Shown here: piece after piece, positions 6,007-8,026 of the stretch
Position numbering within the stretch: the stretch's first letter is position 1
How the letters are laid out: each line of letters starts with the position of its first letter
Source of the DNA: Vitreoscilla sp.
Lineage (GTDB): Bacteria; Pseudomonadota; Gammaproteobacteria; Burkholderiales; Burkholderiaceae
Length of the DNA: 8,026 bases
Reading direction: 5' to 3'
NCBI GenBank assembly: GCA_014378125.1
Contig: JACMOG010000162.1
Coordinates: 1 to 8,026, forward strand
Made by a program: the position numbers and the translations under genes
Notes under the pieces: generated by a model
Databases searched by the model: none
What the model was told of the DNA's origin: nothing
Seen by the model: only the letters and a program-made list of their open reading frames with translations

Positions 6007-6486
6007 TCACCCCGATGAGGGGAGCGTGCGGAACTTGCGCATGATCGCCAGTTGGACATGCGGTCGGGGCTGCACCTGCTCGACCACCTCGTAGCCGTGG
6101 CGCAGGTAGAAGCGCACGTTGCCCACCATCGCCATGTTGGTGGTGAGATCGAAGCGTTCCACCGCCGGGTGGGCCTCCTCGATGGCCTTCAACAGGCGAC
6201 TGCCCAGGCCTTGGCCCTGCAGGTGCGGGGCCACGATCAGCGCGCGGATGAGGCACGACGGCCCGGTGACGACGCCGCGCACGGCGCCCACCAGCCGCGC
6301 GCCGTCCATCGCCTTCAGCGCGGTGGCCGTGCGGATGTGCGCCACGAGATCGTCCTCGGTTTCCTGCATCGGCGGAAAGTCCCAGGCCTGGATGGCTTGC
6401 GCCTCGGGCTCGAACGCGAGCCTCTGCAACGCCAGCATCGCCGGCGCGTCGGCGGGTTGGGCGCGCACGATCGCGAGCAGGTTCAT
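6007..6486 (-). CDS. GNAT family N-acetyltransferase
   Basis: A 159-residue protein of the Gcn5-related N-acetyltransferase fold. Motif A, the acetyl-CoA pyrophosphate loop, is LIVAPHLQGQGLGSRLLKA (residues 83-101, with Q90-G-Q-G-L-G95 matching Q/RxxGxG/A). Motif B follows as NVRFYLRHGYEVVEQ (123-137), the usual 'N..FY...GF' element. The family transfers an acetyl group from acetyl-CoA to an amine on a small molecule, peptide or protein; nothing here shows the acceptor. There is no signal peptide or membrane segment, so it is cytoplasmic. Its ATG (6486-6484) overlaps the mltB stop in ATGA, pointing to translational coupling, and no independent Shine-Dalgarno stands out. Whether the coupling to a murein hydrolase has functional meaning is unknown. 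Confidence 0.88.
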   Translation of the reverse strand: MNLLAIVRAQPADAPAMLALQRLAFEPEAQAIQAWDFPPMQETEDDLVAHIRTATALKAMDGARLVGAVRGVVTGPSCLIRALIVAPHLQGQGLGSRLLKAIEEAHPAVERFDLTTNMAMVGNVRFYLRHGYEVVEQVQPRPHVQLAIMRKFRTLPSSG

Positions 6487-7766
6487 GGGGTTTGAAGGCG
6501 GGTGAGCAGGTCTTGGGTGGGATAGCCGTCGGCCGGCAGGCCCTGGGCGCGCTGGAAGGCGCGCAGCGCGTGGCGGGTGGCCGGACCCATCTGCCCGTCG
6601 GCCGCGCCGGCGTCGAAGCCGCGGGCGCTCAGCGCCGACTGCATCGTCCTGAGCTGGTCGCGCGACAGTGGCAAGAGGTCTTTTGGCCACGCGCCCTGCA
6701 CGCCCGGCCCGCCCGCGATGCGCTGGGACAGCAGGCTCACGGCCAGCGCGTAGCTGGTGGAGTTGTTGTAGCGCAGGATCGCGCGAAAGTTGGGGCCCAC
6801 GAGGAAGGCCGGCCCGCGCGCGCGGGCCGGCGCCAGGATCGCGCCGTCGGCGAACTCGGGCAGCGGCGTGCCGTCGAGCGACCGCACCCCCTCTGCGGCC
6901 CACTGGGCCGTGGCCTGGCGCAGCGCGTCGTCGGCGCGGCCGGCGTCGAAGCCGTCAGGCAGCTTCACCTCGATGCCCCAGGCCTGCCCCGGCTGCCAGC
7001 CCGAGCGGGCCAGGAAGTTGGCCGTGGACGCGGTGACGTCGGGCATGCTGCCCCAGATGTCGCGCTTGCCGTCGCCGTCGGCGTCCACCGCGAACGACAG
7101 GAACGCGCTGGGCAGGAACTGCGTCTGGCCCATGGCGCCGGCCCACGAGCCGATCATGTGCGCGCGGTCGATGTCGCCGCCCTGCAGGATCTTCAGCGCG
7201 GCCATCAGCTGCGAGCGCGCCCAGGCCTCGCGCCGGCCCTCGAAGCCCAGCGTGGCAAGCGCGTCGATGGTGGGGATGTCGCCGTAGTTGGCGCCGTAGT
7301 CGCTCTCCATGCCCCAGATGGCCACGATGGTGGCCTGCGGCACGCCGTAGCGCGCCTCGGCAGCGGCCAGCGCGTCCTGCACCTCGGCGAGCTTCTGCTG
7401 GCCGTGCAGTACCCGGGCGGGCGACACGATGGCGTCGACGTAGTCCCACACGGCGCGCGTGAACTCGGGTTGCTTGCGGTCGGCGTCCACGGCGCGCGGC
7501 ACGTAGCGCGCGCCGTCGAACGCGGCGTGCAGCGTGGCGTCGTCCACGCCCGCCGCTCGCGCCGACTCGGTGAAGCCCGCCACCCAGCGCGCGAAGCCCT
7601 GCTGCAGCGCGAGCTCGTCGGGCGTCACGCCGGCGGCCTGCGCCGCGTCGGCCGTGATGGACGCGGGCTGCGGCGTGGTCGACGGCGGGCTGGCGCAGGC
7701 GGTCAACGCCACGGCCGCCAGGGTGGCGGCGTTGCGCCAGATGCGTTTGGACAAAGATGCGGGCAT
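6483..7766 (-). CDS. mltB: Lytic murein transglycosylase B (MltB family) lipoprotein with peptidoglycan-binding domain
   Basis: A 427-residue lipoprotein precursor. The signal peptide ends in LTAC, a lipobox with Cys24 as lipidation site; the next residues are A-S, so outer-membrane sorting is expected. The SLT_3/MltB catalytic domain covers about 45-345: the catalytic acid is Glu154 in IWGMESDYG, with downstream motifs MGQTQFLPSAFLSFAVD and DIWGS..DV..STANFL. D228-ADGDGKRD236 is a calcium-loop (EF-hand-like) motif as in E. coli Slt35. Residues about 363-427 form a PG_binding_1 domain (LRTMQSALSARGFDAG, DGQMGPATRHALRAFQ), absent from E. coli MltB but common in proteobacterial homologues. The enzyme cleaves the MurNAc-GlcNAc bond to give 1,6-anhydro ends during wall turnover. 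The ATG at 7766 is preferred over an in-frame upstream ATG at 7829 because it directly precedes the signal peptide and has GAGAA 7 nt upstream. It follows another gene by 16 nt and overlaps the GNAT gene by 4 nt. Confidence 0.93.
   Translation of the reverse strand: MPASLSKRIWRNAATLAAVALTACASPPSTTPQPASITADAAQAAGVTPDELALQQGFARWVAGFTESARAAGVDDATLHAAFDGARYVPRAVDADRKQPEFTRAVWDYVDAIVSPARVLHGQQKLAEVQDALAAAEARYGVPQATIVAIWGMESDYGANYGDIPTIDALATLGFEGRREAWARSQLMAALKILQGGDIDRAHMIGSWAGAMGQTQFLPSAFLSFAVDADGDGKRDIWGSMPDVTASTANFLARSGWQPGQAWGIEVKLPDGFDAGRADDALRQATAQWAAEGVRSLDGTPLPEFADGAILAPARARGPAFLVGPNFRAILRYNNSTSYALAVSLLSQRIAGGPGVQGAWPKDLLPLSRDQLRTMQSALSARGFDAGAADGQMGPATRHALRAFQRAQGLPADGYPTQDLLTRLQTP
6808..6831. 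repeat. Perfect 24-bp GC palindrome inside mltB
   Basis: Positions 6808-6831 are an exact 24-bp palindrome made only of G and C, centred on a GCGC run, encoding part of an APARARGPAF segment of MltB near residues 312-319. It could form a hairpin or cruciform, but high GC and Ala/Arg/Gly/Pro codons make such a palindrome easier to get by chance. Confidence 0.8.
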
Positions 7767-7782
7767 GCGTGGATTCTCGCCG

Positions 7783-8026
7783 TCAGCCGGGATGGCGGTC
7801 TGACTGCCGCGCGAGCGCGGAAGTTTCATCCACGTGGCAGGCGTCGCGCGACATCGCGTTGGCCAGCAACCGCACGCGCTGCACCGCCCCGCTGCGATCG
7901 TCGAACTCGGCCAGCATCAGGTCCAGCGCGCCGGCGGCCTGTGCGTGCTCCACCGGGCGCCACGGCGCGCCCAGCGCCGCCCACCGCGCGTCGCTCAACA
8001 CCATCTCGCCGGTGAGGAACAACTGC
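7783..8026 (-). CDS. Unrecognised protein, C-terminal part only
   Basis: The last 80 residues of a gene that enters from the right edge; the reading frame is open to the window end (…QLFLTGEMVLSDARWAAL…) and stops at 7785-7783. Coding is supported by the strong G/C bias at third positions until the final ~10 codons and by tight linkage to mltB (16 nt). The fragment is soluble-looking and partly helical (ARWAALGAPWRPVEHAQAAG, LMLAEFDDRSGAVQRVRLLA) with no membrane segment and one cysteine; the tail ALARQSDRHPG is probably disordered. I do not recognise the family. The TTG at 8022 is not needed as a start, since the frame continues upstream. It is most likely the first visible gene of an operon with mltB and the GNAT gene. 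Confidence 0.6.
   Translation of the reverse strand, partial: QLFLTGEMVLSDARWAALGAPWRPVEHAQAAGALDLMLAEFDDRSGAVQRVRLLANAMSRDACHVDETSALARQSDRHPG

Noticed and set aside
3956..6094. A 712-codon plus-strand frame starting at the ATG 4 nt before the desaturase start
   Set aside because: The ATG is only 1 nt from the Shine-Dalgarno and the product is Arg/His/Pro-rich without domains; the overlapping frame from 3960 has all desaturase histidine boxes.
6492..8015. A 507-codon plus-strand frame opposite mltB
   Set aside because: Antisense shadow with Arg/Gly/His-rich content; the minus strand encodes a complete MltB with lipobox and catalytic Glu.
1..8026. Search for a defence system, mobile element, toxin-antitoxin pair or biosynthetic cluster
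   Set aside because: All complete genes belong to known housekeeping or envelope families with uniform base composition, and no transposase, integrase, inverted-repeat-flanked element or small toxin-like gene pair was seen.

Overview
This is a GC-rich (roughly two-thirds G+C), gene-dense chromosomal window with strong G/C bias at third codon positions. The content (type IV pilus PilZ next to a TatD-type nuclease, an MltB-type lytic transglycosylase, a Tat-exported dienelactone hydrolase, TAGAAT/TAAGAT-like -10 boxes) fits a proteobacterium. Betaproteobacteria, order Burkholderiales, is my best guess from resemblance, but it cannot be proven here. I see no insertion sequence, phage gene, CRISPR array, tRNA or rRNA.

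Left block (1-1801): on the minus strand lie pilZ and then the 5' part of a TatD-family hydrolase, separated by a 103-nt spacer that holds three 24-bp tandem units and a small inverted repeat. Divergent from pilZ is a plus-strand dienelactone hydrolase with a twin-arginine signal. Its stop codon and the stop codon of the convergent helicase gene are the two ends of one 52-nt inverted repeat (1750-1801), probably a bidirectional terminator.

Middle block (1799-4817): a minus-strand UvrD/Rep-family DNA helicase and a plus-strand membrane fatty-acid desaturase diverge from a 76-nt promoter region. The desaturase ends tail-to-tail with the next gene, and the two stop codons overlap in a single CTAG.

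Right block (4814-8026): four minus-strand genes in a row, transcribed right to left. They are the C-terminal part of an unrecognised protein, an MltB-type lytic transglycosylase lipoprotein with a C-terminal peptidoglycan-binding domain, a GNAT acetyltransferase that overlaps mltB by 4 nt (ATGA), and a sterol desaturase/fatty-acid hydroxylase family membrane protein after a 50-nt gap. The first three look like one operon; the last may also have its own promoter.

Functionally the window mixes envelope work (pilus assembly, murein turnover, two di-iron membrane lipid enzymes) with DNA housekeeping (helicase, TatD). I did not find a convincing undescribed system. The most notable signals are the stop-to-stop hairpin, the repeat spacer between pilZ and tatD, the absence of holB next to pilZ, and the tail-to-tail di-iron enzyme pair.
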